Origin: CAWDXG01 sp963822115
Lineage (GTDB): Bacteria; Myxococcota_A; Polyangia; Polyangiales; Polyangiaceae
Assembly (NCBI GenBank): GCA_963822115.1
Contig: CAWGGM010000010.1
Location: 62,001 to 126,000 of the forward strand
Length of the DNA: 64,000 nucleotides
Reading direction: 5' to 3'
The position numbers and the translations under genes were made by a program. Positions 1 to 7,188 of this stretch are shown piece by piece (positions within the stretch are counted from its first letter, which is position 1; every line of letters starts with the position of its first letter). The notes below the pieces were generated by a model. The model was not told the DNA's origin. It made no database searches and saw only the letters and a program-made list of their open reading frames with translations.

Positions 1-256
1 CGGAGGCCTGGGCGGCGGCCGCTGCGCTCTTCTTGATCAGGCGCTCCACCGTGGCCGAGGTGCGGGCACCCTGCTTCTGCCAGTACTCGAGCCGTTCACG
101 GTCGAGCTCCAGCTTCGCGGGCTCCGTCGTCGGATTGTAGACGCCGACGTTCTCGATGAAACGACCGTCGCGCGGATTGCGCTGGTCGGTCACGACGATG
201 CGGTAGAAAGGGGTCTTCTTCGAGCCGTGGCGGGCAAGGCGGATGTGAACGGCCAT
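1..256 (-). CDS. rpsP: 30S ribosomal protein S16 (5' part; gene runs off the left edge)
   Basis: The reverse strand from ATG at 256 encodes MAVHIRLARHGSKKTPFYRI followed by a VVTDQRNPRDGR stretch, the characteristic N-terminal half of ribosomal protein S16, a small-subunit assembly protein. About 85 residues are visible, ending in an Ala-rich tail, and the reading frame leaves the window at base 1, so the C-terminus is not seen. A weak Shine-Dalgarno sequence (AAGGA) lies 5 bases before the ATG. In many bacteria rpsP leads an operon with rimM, trmD and rplS; those would lie to the left, outside the window. The gene is divergent from the Nfu-like gene at 423. Confidence 0.95.
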   Translation of the reverse strand, partial: MAVHIRLARHGSKKTPFYRIVVTDQRNPRDGRFIENVGVYNPTTEPAKLELDRERLEYWQKQGARTSATVERLIKKSAAAAAQAS

Positions 257-332
257 TGTTTCCTTCAATCCGTGGGACGCTTGGACCCGGACCAGACAAA
301 AGCTAGCACCGGCAAAGGCCGGCGCCAGAAAA

Positions 333-364
333 GCCCCCTCCCCGGTCCGGGAGGAGGGAGGGGC
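333..364. promoter_or_regulatory. GC-rich imperfect inverted repeat between rpsP and the Nfu-like gene
   Basis: A C-rich arm (starting GCCCCCTCCCC) faces a G-rich arm (ending GGAGGGAGGGGC) around a short GGTCCGG centre. It sits in the shared divergent region, about 77 bases upstream of the rpsP start, so it could fold in an rpsP leader RNA. The pairing is imperfect and base composition alone could produce it. Confidence 0.25.
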
Positions 365-407
365 CGGGAAACTAGAGGAAGCCTCGCGGTCCGGTCAAGC
401 GGCGTGC

Positions 408-413
408 TACCTT
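408..413 (+). promoter_or_regulatory. Putative -10 box (TACCTT) for the Nfu-like gene
   Basis: TACCTT lies 9 bases before the ATG at 423, preceded by TGC (extended -10 form). No Shine-Dalgarno sequence is present in the 9-base spacer (CGGGCCCGG). The predicted transcript would start about 3 bases before the ATG. No -35 consensus is visible. Confidence 0.4.
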
Positions 414-422
414 CGGGCCCGG

Positions 423-686
423 ATGGCCTCCCCGCGCGACGAGATTCTCCGGGTCGTGAACGACATCCTGGGTCCCCTGGTGCGGGCCGACGGCGGGGAG
501 GTGTACCTCGTCCGGGCGGAGGACAACGCCGTGGAGCTGCACCTGGCAGGCCGGTTTTCAGGCTGCCCGGGCAACACCCTGGCCAAACGCCGGGTCATCG
601 AGCCGGCAATCCTGGCGGTGGCCCCGCGCGCCAGGGTCACCGTCACCTCCGGCGCCATCGTTCCCGAGGGCGCCCGGAAGGTCTAG
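423..686 (+). CDS. Nfu/NifU C-terminal-domain protein with one Cys of the CxxC missing
   Basis: This 87-residue protein is a stand-alone Nfu (NifU C-terminal) domain, a family that holds a bridging Fe-S cluster and passes it to apoproteins. The family signature starts with VRADGGEVYLV (about residues 20-30) and continues into the cluster loop at about residues 40-52. That loop reads GRFSGCPGNT, where typical family members have G-x-C-x-x-C-P-S-S-T, so the first cysteine is replaced by Phe and only the second remains. The ATG at 423 gives the family's usual N-terminus. The gene stands alone, divergent from rpsP. Either it binds a cluster differently, for example as a dimer using one Cys per subunit, or it has lost that role; the sequence cannot decide. 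Confidence 0.8.
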   Translation: MASPRDEILRVVNDILGPLVRADGGEVYLVRAEDNAVELHLAGRFSGCPGNTLAKRRVIEPAILAVAPRARVTVTSGAIVPEGARKV

Positions 687-730
687 GCCCGGCACAATGG
701 GGCCTGGGCCTGGGCCAGCGCGCGGACAGC

Positions 731-750
731 GCGCCGGCTAGCGCCGGCGC
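731..750. terminator. Perfect 8-bp hairpin between convergent genes
   Basis: GCGCCGGC, TAGC loop, GCCGGCGC forms a perfect 8-bp stem spanning the stop codon of the minus-strand gene and lying 45 bases after the Nfu-like stop. There is no T tract on either side, so it would be at most a weak bidirectional terminator. Confidence 0.35.
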
Positions 751-1616
751 TTGTGGTGGCCCTTCTTCTTGCCCTTGTCGTCGGACGGCGGCGGGTTGGC
801 CGGCTTGGTCACCGAGAGCACCTCGGAACTGACCGCGTTGGGGTTCTTCTTGTGGTGCGTCCGGTAGCTGCCGAGACGGCTCAGCACGCTCCTGTCGACG
901 TAGACCATGCCCAGGACATGCTGCGCCTGGCGATTGACCGCGCGGATCAGCGTGTCGTTATCGAACCAGATGGCCTCGTCGTAGTACTGGTGCTTGGCGA
1001 AGTCGGCCGGGACCATCTTCGGAGCCGTGTCGAACTTCTTCGTGAGGATCTTCACCGCTTCGTCGAAGCTGTTACCGAGCGGGCCGCCCTTGCGCAGCTT
1101 GTGCTCGTCGTAGACCTTCCACAGGTGATCGGAGAAGAAGAAGAAGTTGCGCGTGGTACCGCTGCGTAGCGTCACGCGCGTCATGCTCTCGTGGTTGCCG
1201 TAGGTAAACTCCCCGGCCAGCGGCGACTGATCGAGACCGGTCGGCGTGTCGTTGAACTCGACCTTGCTGCGACGCAGGATCTGCTTCTTGTTCTTGAGCT
1301 CAACGTCGAGCGCCGTCATGCGCGGTCCGGGCTCGACCTTGCGGTAGAGCGGCACGAACTCCTTGTCGAAGATCTTGTCGTAGAGGCGCGCGATCTGCTC
1401 GCTGGTCATGCCCCAGTGCATGCCGCGCGGCGCGACGCCGATGCGGTGCTTGAGCCGCCCGGGCTCACCGGCAGCCTTGTGCTTGTGATGCCTCGTGTGG
1501 TGGCCATAGCGGGCCAGCACGCTGGGCCCACCCGGTGCCGCGCTCGCCGTCGTCGCTACCAGCGGAGTAGCAGCAAAACCGAGGGCAGTGAGTGTCGCGA
1601 CGACGCTGAGCTTCAT
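738..1616 (-). CDS. Exported protein of unknown function
   Basis: The ATG at 1616 is preceded by a good ribosome binding site (GGGAGGAT), which favours it over the longer reading frame reaching 1727. The 292-residue product starts with a signal peptide (about residues 1-26, ending ASA-AP), then a His/Lys-rich patch, a soluble region of about 230 residues, and a very basic tail (KGKKKGHHKRRR). It is therefore probably periplasmic or secreted. I do not recognise the family. The basic ends could bind an anionic polymer such as LPS or DNA, which is only a guess. It is divergent from the lipoprotein at 1895. Confidence 0.7.
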   Translation of the reverse strand: MKLSVVATLTALGFAATPLVATTASAAPGGPSVLARYGHHTRHHKHKAAGEPGRLKHRIGVAPRGMHWGMTSEQIARLYDKIFDKEFVPLYRKVEPGPRMTALDVELKNKKQILRRSKVEFNDTPTGLDQSPLAGEFTYGNHESMTRVTLRSGTTRNFFFFSDHLWKVYDEHKLRKGGPLGNSFDEAVKILTKKFDTAPKMVPADFAKHQYYDEAIWFDNDTLIRAVNRQAQHVLGMVYVDRSVLSRLGSYRTHHKKNPNAVSSEVLSVTKPANPPPSDDKGKKKGHHKRRR

Positions 1617-1698
1617 GATATCCTCCCGAAATCCTTGGAATCGACTCGACCCGCGAACGCGTGGCGACGCTAGCATCGCACTCGACCGCGGCTCAAGA

Positions 1699-1720
1699 CA
1701 TGCCCGTGAGGGGGGGCATG
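1699..1720. promoter_or_regulatory. Inverted repeat in a divergent intergenic region
   Basis: CATGCCC and GGGCATG arms of 7 bp surround an 8-base loop. It lies about 80 bases upstream of the minus-strand exported-protein gene and could be an operator or RNA hairpin. No known regulator motif is recognised. Confidence 0.3.
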
Positions 1721-1894
1721 CCTGCATTAGACGTTTGACGCCGCAGAACTATGGAGCAATTGGCGCTCATCGCCTCCCCTTTCCTGTTCGTGCTTCGCGC
1801 TTGATCGCCGGGCCGGCCGAGGCCATACCGCACTGCATCGCGTCACACGGACCTCGACGTTGCCGGTCCGGGTGGCTATCTGCAGAGAATAGCG

Positions 1895-2476
1895 TTGGAA
1901 TCCCCATCCTCGAAGCGCTCCGTCTGGCCGCTGCTGGCAGCTGCCGCCCTCGCCACGGCGCTATTGGCACTGGCTTGCCAGCCGCCGGAGCAGGCGCAGA
2001 CGCCACCCCCGGCGGCGGCGCTCCCCGCGTACAGCACCCAGGCCGCCACGCTGTTCGACGACAGCATGGCGCCGGATATCTTCGGCGCTGTCCCCGACAC
2101 GGACGCGGCCAGCGACCCGGTGCTCGCCAGCCGGACACAGCAGGCTGAAGCCGTCCTGCCGGTGCGGGTCCAGACCGTCACCAGCGACTCCGGGGGCGAC
2201 AACCCTGACTACACCCTGGTGCTCCAGCCGGCGGGCCCGGCGCTGGCAGGCCACGCCGGACCGGAAGAGATCAGTATCGAGGTCGAGCCCACCAGCCCCG
2301 CCTATCCTTTCGTCCACTCGGCGGACTCGACTCTGGTCGGCAAGGAGTTCATCCTGTTCTTCCGGCACTACAATCAAGAGGGTCGGACAACACTCCACTG
2401 GCGCGCTGAAGCCGACACGCCTGCGTTGCGCGCCGCCGTCGAACAGGCTCGCCTGGTCGGCGGTTTCGGCAATTGA
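1895..2476 (+). CDS. Putative lipoprotein of unknown function
   Basis: The frame begins at a TTG (1895) and encodes 193 residues. A hydrophobic N-terminal segment (about residues 11-27) ends in the lipobox LALAC, so Cys28 would be lipidated and the protein anchored in a membrane. The mature part starts with a Pro/Ala/Gln-rich linker and continues into a soluble domain of about 150 residues that I do not recognise. No other in-frame start keeps the signal sequence complete, which supports the TTG. The stop at 2476 lies just before the methionine aminopeptidase gene, so the two may be co-transcribed. Confidence 0.65.
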   Translation: MESPSSKRSVWPLLAAAALATALLALACQPPEQAQTPPPAAALPAYSTQAATLFDDSMAPDIFGAVPDTDAASDPVLASRTQQAEAVLPVRVQTVTSDSGGDNPDYTLVLQPAGPALAGHAGPEEISIEVEPTSPAYPFVHSADSTLVGKEFILFFRHYNQEGRTTLHWRAEADTPALRAAVEQARLVGGFGN

Positions 2477-2502
2477 ATCCGATGCGTTCGATGCGTTTCC
2501 AG

Positions 2503-3300
2503 ATGTCCTCCGTTGAAATCAAGACGCCACGCGAAATCCAGGCCATGCGTGACGCGTGTCGCCTCGCCTCCGATACGCTCGTGCGGGTCGCCCGGATCAT
2601 CCATCCGGGGATCACCACGGAGGAGATCAACGAGTTCGTCCACAACGACACCCTCGAGCAAGGCGCGATCCCCGCGCCGCTGAACTACAAGGGGTATCCG
2701 AAGAGCGTGTGTACCTCGATCAACGAGGTCGTCTGTCACGGCATCCCCGGACCGCGCACGCTCGAAGAGGGCGACATCATCAACGTGGATGTCACGCACA
2801 TCTACAAGGGCTTCCACGGCGATACGTCGGCGACGTTCTACGTCGGGACGCCGAGCGAGCAGGCCAAGCTCGTGACGGAGGTGTCGCGACGGAGCCTGGA
2901 GCTGGGCATCGCCGAGGTTCGGCCAGGCGCTCGGCTCGGCGACATCGGCGCCGCGATCCAGGAGTTCGCCGAAGCGCAGGGGTGCTCCGTGGTTCGCGAT
3001 TTCGTGGGGCACGGCATCGGCCGCGTGTTCCACGACGAGCCGAAGGTCAGCCACGTCGGCACCCGCGGGCGGGGCATCCGCCTCCGCCCGGGCATGACGT
3101 TCACCATCGAGCCGATGATCAACGGCGGCGACTGGGAAGTGACGATTCTGGACGACGAGTGGACCGCCGTGACTTCAGACGGGTCGCTCTCGGCGCAGTT
3201 CGAGCACACGGTGCTGGTGACCGAGGACGGCTGCGAGGTCCTGACCGCGCGCTCGGAACCGCTCGAAAACAGCGAAATTTTCCCGAACTACTTCGCTTGA
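2503..3300 (+). CDS. map: Methionine aminopeptidase, type I
   Basis: The enzyme removes the N-terminal methionine of new proteins in the cytoplasm. The 265-residue product aligns with type I MetAPs from its N-terminus (MSSVEIKTPREIQAMR). It shows the substrate-site His in VCHGIP, and the metal ligands Asp in NVDV, Asp in HGDTSATF, His in GHGIG, Glu in TIEPM and Glu in QFEHT, so it should be active. I chose ATG 2503 because it matches the family start. In-frame starts at 2473 (TTG) and 2482 (ATG) would add 10 or 7 residues, and the TTG would overlap the preceding lipoprotein by 4 bases. No clear ribosome binding site separates these options. Confidence 0.95.
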   Translation: MSSVEIKTPREIQAMRDACRLASDTLVRVARIIHPGITTEEINEFVHNDTLEQGAIPAPLNYKGYPKSVCTSINEVVCHGIPGPRTLEEGDIINVDVTHIYKGFHGDTSATFYVGTPSEQAKLVTEVSRRSLELGIAEVRPGARLGDIGAAIQEFAEAQGCSVVRDFVGHGIGRVFHDEPKVSHVGTRGRGIRLRPGMTFTIEPMINGGDWEVTILDDEWTAVTSDGSLSAQFEHTVLVTEDGCEVLTARSEPLENSEIFPNYFA

Positions 3301-3357
3301 CGCCAGGGCCGGCCGAGCCGGAAGACCGCCGAGTGCCCGTCTGGGCGCAGTGCGGCG

Positions 3358-3371
3358 GTGTTGCGCAACAC
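3358..3371. promoter_or_regulatory. Perfect 14-bp palindrome, candidate operator
   Basis: GTGTTGCGCAACAC is its own reverse complement. It ends 5 bases before a TTGACG -35 element, the position expected of an operator. No known regulator is assigned. Confidence 0.45.
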
Positions 3372-3376
3372 GCTGC

Positions 3377-3406
3377 TTGACGCGGTGTGTGCCACCCGAC
3401 TAGCTT
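3377..3406 (+). promoter_or_regulatory. Candidate sigma-70 promoter for the Fic-fusion gene
   Basis: TTGACG (3377-3382) and TAGCTT (3401-3406) are separated by 18 bases. The -35 match is good and the -10 weak. It would leave a leader of about 130 bases before the ATG at 3546. Confidence 0.35.
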
Positions 3407-3545
3407 CCGGGGGCAATTTCGGGACCGCGGTCCCTTGTATCTCCCGCTGGGGTGCGAGGTGCGCACCACTGTCGGGGTATTCGGCCCGTTGGCCCGCCGC
3501 CACGCTTGGGGGTCCGGGTGCGGCCGCTTTCCCTGGTCAACGCTG

Positions 3546-5699
3546 ATGCCGGCCCGAACGAAGAAGAAGGCAACCAAGCCGTCGAAAAAGCGCGCTAGCG
3601 CCCATTCCGGGAGCACGCGCAAGAAACCCCCGCGCAAGAGCGCGTCGAAGGCGAAGCGGTCCCCGAAGAAGACCAAGAGCGCCAAGGCCCGCAAGGCGGC
3701 GTCCAAGGCCAAGCCGGCTGCCAGGTCGCCCAAGGCCCGCAAGGCGAAGAAGAAGGCAGCCAAGTCCAGCGCTCGCAAGACGCGCAAGGCCAGCACCCGG
3801 TCCGGCGCCACCGCGAAGACGCGAGCGACCAGCAGAAAGTCGACCGCCAGGGCCACGCCGAAGAAGTCGAAGGCGAAGAAGCCCACGGCAACGAAGTCGA
3901 AGGCGAAGAAGCCCACGGCGAAGAAGGGCGCAAAGCGCTCGGCGGCGCAGCTGAAGCGCGAGCGCGAGAAGGCCCAGCTTGCCAAGCAGCGCGAGCGCGA
4001 AAAGGCCCAGCGCGAAAAAGAGCGCGAGAAGGCCCAGCGCGAAAAAGAGCGCGAGAAGGCCCGCAAGGAACGCGAGAAGGCCCAGCGCGAAAAGGAGCGC
4101 GAAAAGGAGCGCACCCGCAAGGAACGCGAGAAGGCCCAGCTTGCCAAGCAGCGCGAGCGCGAAAAAGCCCAGCGCGAAAAAGAGCGCGAAAAGGCCCGCA
4201 AGGAACGCGAGAAGGCCCAGCTTGCCAAGCAGCGCGAGCGCGAAAAAGCCCAGCGCGAAAAAGAGCGCGAAAAGCAGCAGAAGCAGCGCGAACGCGAGAA
4301 GGCCCGCAAGGAACGCGAGAAGCAGCGGGAGCGCGCCCGGCTCGAGAAAGAACGCGAGAAGGCCCGCAAGGAGCGCGAAAAGGAGCGCGAGAAGGAGCGC
4401 GCACGCAAGCAGGCCGAACGCGAAGCGGCGCGCAAGGCGCGCGAGGAAGAGCGCGCGCGCCTGAAGGCCGAGCGCGAGGCGGCCCGCGAAGAGGCGCGAC
4501 GCCTCAAGGAAGAGGAGCGCCTGCGCATCCTGGCGGAACGCGAGGCGGCCCGCGAAGAGGCGCGACGCCTCAAGGAAGAGGAGCGCCTGCGCAAGGAAGC
4601 CGAGCGCGAGGCCTATCGCAAGGCGAAGGAAGCCGAGCGCGAGCGCGTCCGCGCCGAACGCGAGGCGGCCAAGCGGGCACTGGAAGGCCGGGTGGCGCGC
4701 GCGACGCGGCGCGCCCAGCGCGTCGCCGGCGTCGGCCGGGGCACGACCACGCGCGTCTATCGCCCGGACGCGATTCCGAACCAGTCGGGGACGACCCGCC
4801 GCATAGTCGAAGACCAGAGCGCTGCCAGTCGGTTCGCCAATCTCCGGCCTCCGGAGAGCACCCAGCTACCGACCCCGCCGCCCCTGGAGCCGGCCTCGGA
4901 AATTCCGCCGCATCGCGCGCCGGTACCGCAGCCGCCGATCGAGCCCAAGCCGGAGCGCATCGAGGATCGCTACGCGTTGATCGTGGAGCGGCTCGAGAAG
5001 ACCGAGGACAGCTTCCGGCGCCAGTACGCCGAGAGCTTCGACATGTCGTGGATCTATCACGACAGCGCACTCGAAGGCGTCGTCTACACCTTCCAGGAGC
5101 TCAAGACGGCCATCGACCCGAACATCACGGTCGTGCCCGACTCCAGCCTGCAGCCGGTGTGCGAGGAGATCCGCCGGCACAAGGCCGCGATCGATCTGGT
5201 GCAGGAGCTCGGCGAAAAGAAGCGCGTCCCGATCAACATCGACATCATCAAGCGCATCTACCTCACGCTCCACCCGGAAGAGGGCGACCTCAAGAGCGTG
5301 AAGTACAGGAAGGACATCCCGCAGCACCGGTTGTACTTCCACGAGTACGCGCCTCCCGACAAGATCGCCTACCGCGTGCGGCAGGTGATCGACTGGCTGA
5401 ACGGGCCGGAGCCGAAGAAGATCAAGAACCCGGTGCGCATTGCCGCCCGCGTTCATTACGACCTGTTGCGCGTGTTCCCGTTCGCCAGCGACAGCGGGAA
5501 GGTGGCGCGCCTGCTCATGAACGTGATGCTGATCCGCGCGGGCTACCCGCCGGCGATCATTCATTCCACGGAGCGGCAGCGCTACTACGAGGCGCTCAAG
5601 GGCTCGCTGCCGACGATCATCTCGATGATCAACGACGCGATCCTCAACGGCCTGCAGAGCATCGAGAAGCTGCTCGACGAAGAAGAGTCGAAAGGCTGA
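3546..5699 (+). CDS. Histone-tail-like Lys/Arg/Glu-rich protein fused to a degenerate Fic domain
   Basis: The 717-residue product has three parts. Residues 1 to about 135 are Lys/Ala/Ser-rich like a histone H1 tail. About 136-400 is built of Lys/Arg/Glu/Gln repeats such as REKEREKA and should form a long charged helix or coiled coil. About 470-717 matches the Fic fold: DSALEGVVYTFQEL resembles the Fic inhibitory/active-site entry region, and residues 637-655 align with the Fic core. Fic enzymes transfer AMP or similar groups using HPFx[DE]GNGRxxR. Here the motif is FPFASDSGKVAR (644-655): catalytic His is Phe, and the Asp, Gly, Asn and first Arg are also changed. It is thus probably not an AMP transferase. 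ATG 3546 starts the basic tail; upstream in-frame codons lack that character. The gene stands alone. Confidence 0.75.
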   Translation: MPARTKKKATKPSKKRASAHSGSTRKKPPRKSASKAKRSPKKTKSAKARKAASKAKPAARSPKARKAKKKAAKSSARKTRKASTRSGATAKTRATSRKSTARATPKKSKAKKPTATKSKAKKPTAKKGAKRSAAQLKREREKAQLAKQREREKAQREKEREKAQREKEREKARKEREKAQREKEREKERTRKEREKAQLAKQREREKAQREKEREKARKEREKAQLAKQREREKAQREKEREKQQKQREREKARKEREKQRERARLEKEREKARKEREKEREKERARKQAEREAARKAREEERARLKAEREAAREEARRLKEEERLRILAEREAAREEARRLKEEERLRKEAEREAYRKAKEAERERVRAEREAAKRALEGRVARATRRAQRVAGVGRGTTTRVYRPDAIPNQSGTTRRIVEDQSAASRFANLRPPESTQLPTPPPLEPASEIPPHRAPVPQPPIEPKPERIEDRYALIVERLEKTEDSFRRQYAESFDMSWIYHDSALEGVVYTFQELKTAIDPNITVVPDSSLQPVCEEIRRHKAAIDLVQELGEKKRVPINIDIIKRIYLTLHPEEGDLKSVKYRKDIPQHRLYFHEYAPPDKIAYRVRQVIDWLNGPEPKKIKNPVRIAARVHYDLLRVFPFASDSGKVARLLMNVMLIRAGYPPAIIHSTERQRYYEALKGSLPTIISMINDAILNGLQSIEKLLDEEESKG
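3960..4440 (+). repeat. Degenerate tandem repeats encoding charged REKA/KERE units
   Basis: Short units of the type GCGCGAGAAGGCCC and GCGCGAAAAAGAGC recur many times inside the Fic-fusion gene. A longer block beginning CCCAGCTTGCCAAGCAGCG occurs three times, near 3973, 4135 and 4216. The near-identity of the copies suggests recent expansion by slippage or unequal exchange. Confidence 0.8.
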
Positions 5700-5715
5700 G
5701 CTCGCGCTCGGCGAT

Positions 5716-7113
5716 TCAGGGTTCGTCGGCCATCTGGTCCCAGCCGGTCGCCAGCGCCAGCTTGGCAATCGCCATGTCGTAGTCGAAGGTCGCCGACATC
5801 TTCGAGAACTTGTGCAGCGCATACGCCTTCGCCGGATCGACGATGTCCTCGTCGTCGAAGGTGCCGACATCGATGCCTTGCTGCACCTTGATGAGCCACT
5901 GTTTCGCGTACGTCGTGGCGCGCGTGTACGCGTCCAGCCGGCGCTCCGCACTCTTGGCCTCGGCGTACGCCTGCTCCACCTCGACACCGACGCCGCCCAG
6001 CGCGTAGCGCTCGGTGGCGCGCGTCTCCTCCAGCTTGGCGCGGGCCTGGGCGAGCCGCGCGCTCTGCGGAAGGAAATCGAGCTTCCAGCGCAGGACAACG
6101 CCGAAGCCGTAGTGCAGATAGTTGCCGTTATCGAGCACGAACGGGTTGATCTGATCGGTGACCTCCGGCGCACGCGCCCACTTTGCCGTCAGGCCGATGC
6201 CGACGTCGGGGAAGTAGCGCGCACGCGCCAGCCGGACCTGGGCCTCGCGCGCCACGACACCTGCGCGCGCCATGTTGATCTCGGGGCGAAACAGGCGCGC
6301 GGCCATCAGATAGCGAGCCAGCGGCGCCAGCGTGTGGTGCACGCGACGCAGCGGCTTGTCCGGCACATCCAGATTCTTGACGCCCGTGAGGAATCGCAGT
6401 CCCGCGAGCGCCTGTGCTTCGGACTTCTCGGCTTCAGCCTGGCGCGCGTCGAGCTCGGCGCGATACATGCGCATCTTCAACAGCTCGATGTCGTCCCCTT
6501 CCCCCTTCGCCACCTGCTTCTGCATGTGACCGATGTACTTGTCGATGCGATGCGTCGCATCGCCGAGGAGAGCGAGCGAGTCCCGCGCAAGCTGCACGCC
6601 GTAGTACGCCTTGCGAACGGACAGCTTGACCTCGTTCTGCTCCTTCTTGACCTCGTGCTGGCCGACCTTGACGTTCGCTTCGGCGGCGTCCCACAGGTTG
6701 CTGATCTTGCCGAAGGTCCACAGCGGCACCACGCCTTCGATGCCCACCTGCCAGGCCAGCGCCATGTTGGAGGTCAGCGCGACGTCCGTGTTGGGGCTGT
6801 AGACGCTGGTGCCGCGCACGGTCGGGGCGAGACCGACGCCGCCGGTGACGTTGAACTGGCTGAAGGGCGCCGTGTGGGCCTCCAGCAACTGGGCCTTCTT
6901 CCCGGCGAGGCGGGCGCGCGCTTCGGCGACCTTGGGGTAGTTCTGCTCGGCGAGCTCGAGGCAGCGCCCGAGCGTGTAGGTGTGGCTCACGTGCACGACC
7001 GGCGCGGGGCGCGGCGAGTGATCGCCCCGGGCGCCGGCCGCAGTCTGGCCGGCCGCCGGCAGCGCCCACAGAAGCGAAGTGAGCAGCAGAGCCCGGGGGG
7101 TGCTCGCTCGCAT
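5716..7113 (-). CDS. TolC-family outer membrane efflux channel protein
   Basis: This 465-residue protein has a signal peptide (about residues 1-22) and two related halves of long helices with short beta segments, as in TolC/OEP trimeric channels, which carry drugs, siderophores or type I secretion substrates across the outer membrane. Family features include YTLGRCLELAEQNYP near the mature N-terminus and the helical repeat ARAKLEETRATERYALG near 380-400. Length is normal for the family. No inner-membrane pump or membrane-fusion gene is adjacent; the neighbours upstream are response regulators, so its partner must lie elsewhere. The ATG at 7113 follows a TAGGCT box by 7 bases. It converges with the Fic-fusion gene, leaving only 16 bases. 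Confidence 0.85.
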   Translation of the reverse strand: MRASTPRALLLTSLLWALPAAGQTAAGARGDHSPRPAPVVHVSHTYTLGRCLELAEQNYPKVAEARARLAGKKAQLLEAHTAPFSQFNVTGGVGLAPTVRGTSVYSPNTDVALTSNMALAWQVGIEGVVPLWTFGKISNLWDAAEANVKVGQHEVKKEQNEVKLSVRKAYYGVQLARDSLALLGDATHRIDKYIGHMQKQVAKGEGDDIELLKMRMYRAELDARQAEAEKSEAQALAGLRFLTGVKNLDVPDKPLRRVHHTLAPLARYLMAARLFRPEINMARAGVVAREAQVRLARARYFPDVGIGLTAKWARAPEVTDQINPFVLDNGNYLHYGFGVVLRWKLDFLPQSARLAQARAKLEETRATERYALGGVGVEVEQAYAEAKSAERRLDAYTRATTYAKQWLIKVQQGIDVGTFDDEDIVDPAKAYALHKFSKMSATFDYDMAIAKLALATGWDQMADEP

Positions 7114-7120
7114 CGGGCGC

Positions 7121-7126
7121 AGCCTA
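7121..7126 (-). promoter_or_regulatory. Putative -10 box (TAGGCT) for the TolC-family gene
   Basis: On the minus strand TAGGCT lies 7 bases before the ATG at 7113, with spacer GCGCCCG and no Shine-Dalgarno sequence. This fits a leaderless or nearly leaderless transcript. Confidence 0.4.
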
Positions 7127-7188
7127 CCTGACCGCCCGCAAGTAGGCGATAGATTGTGCCGCTCGCCTGGACAGCGACCCCGCCTGGC

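Noticed and set aside
1963..1980. Sigma-54-like TTGGCAC...TTGC element
   Set aside because: The spacing between GG and GC is one base short, and it lies inside the signal-peptide coding region of the lipoprotein at 1895.
3119..4594. A 491-codon Ser/Arg-rich antisense frame opposite the basic tail of the Fic-fusion gene
   Set aside because: Its repeats are the reverse complement of the Lys/Arg/Glu codons; no domain and no ribosome binding site.
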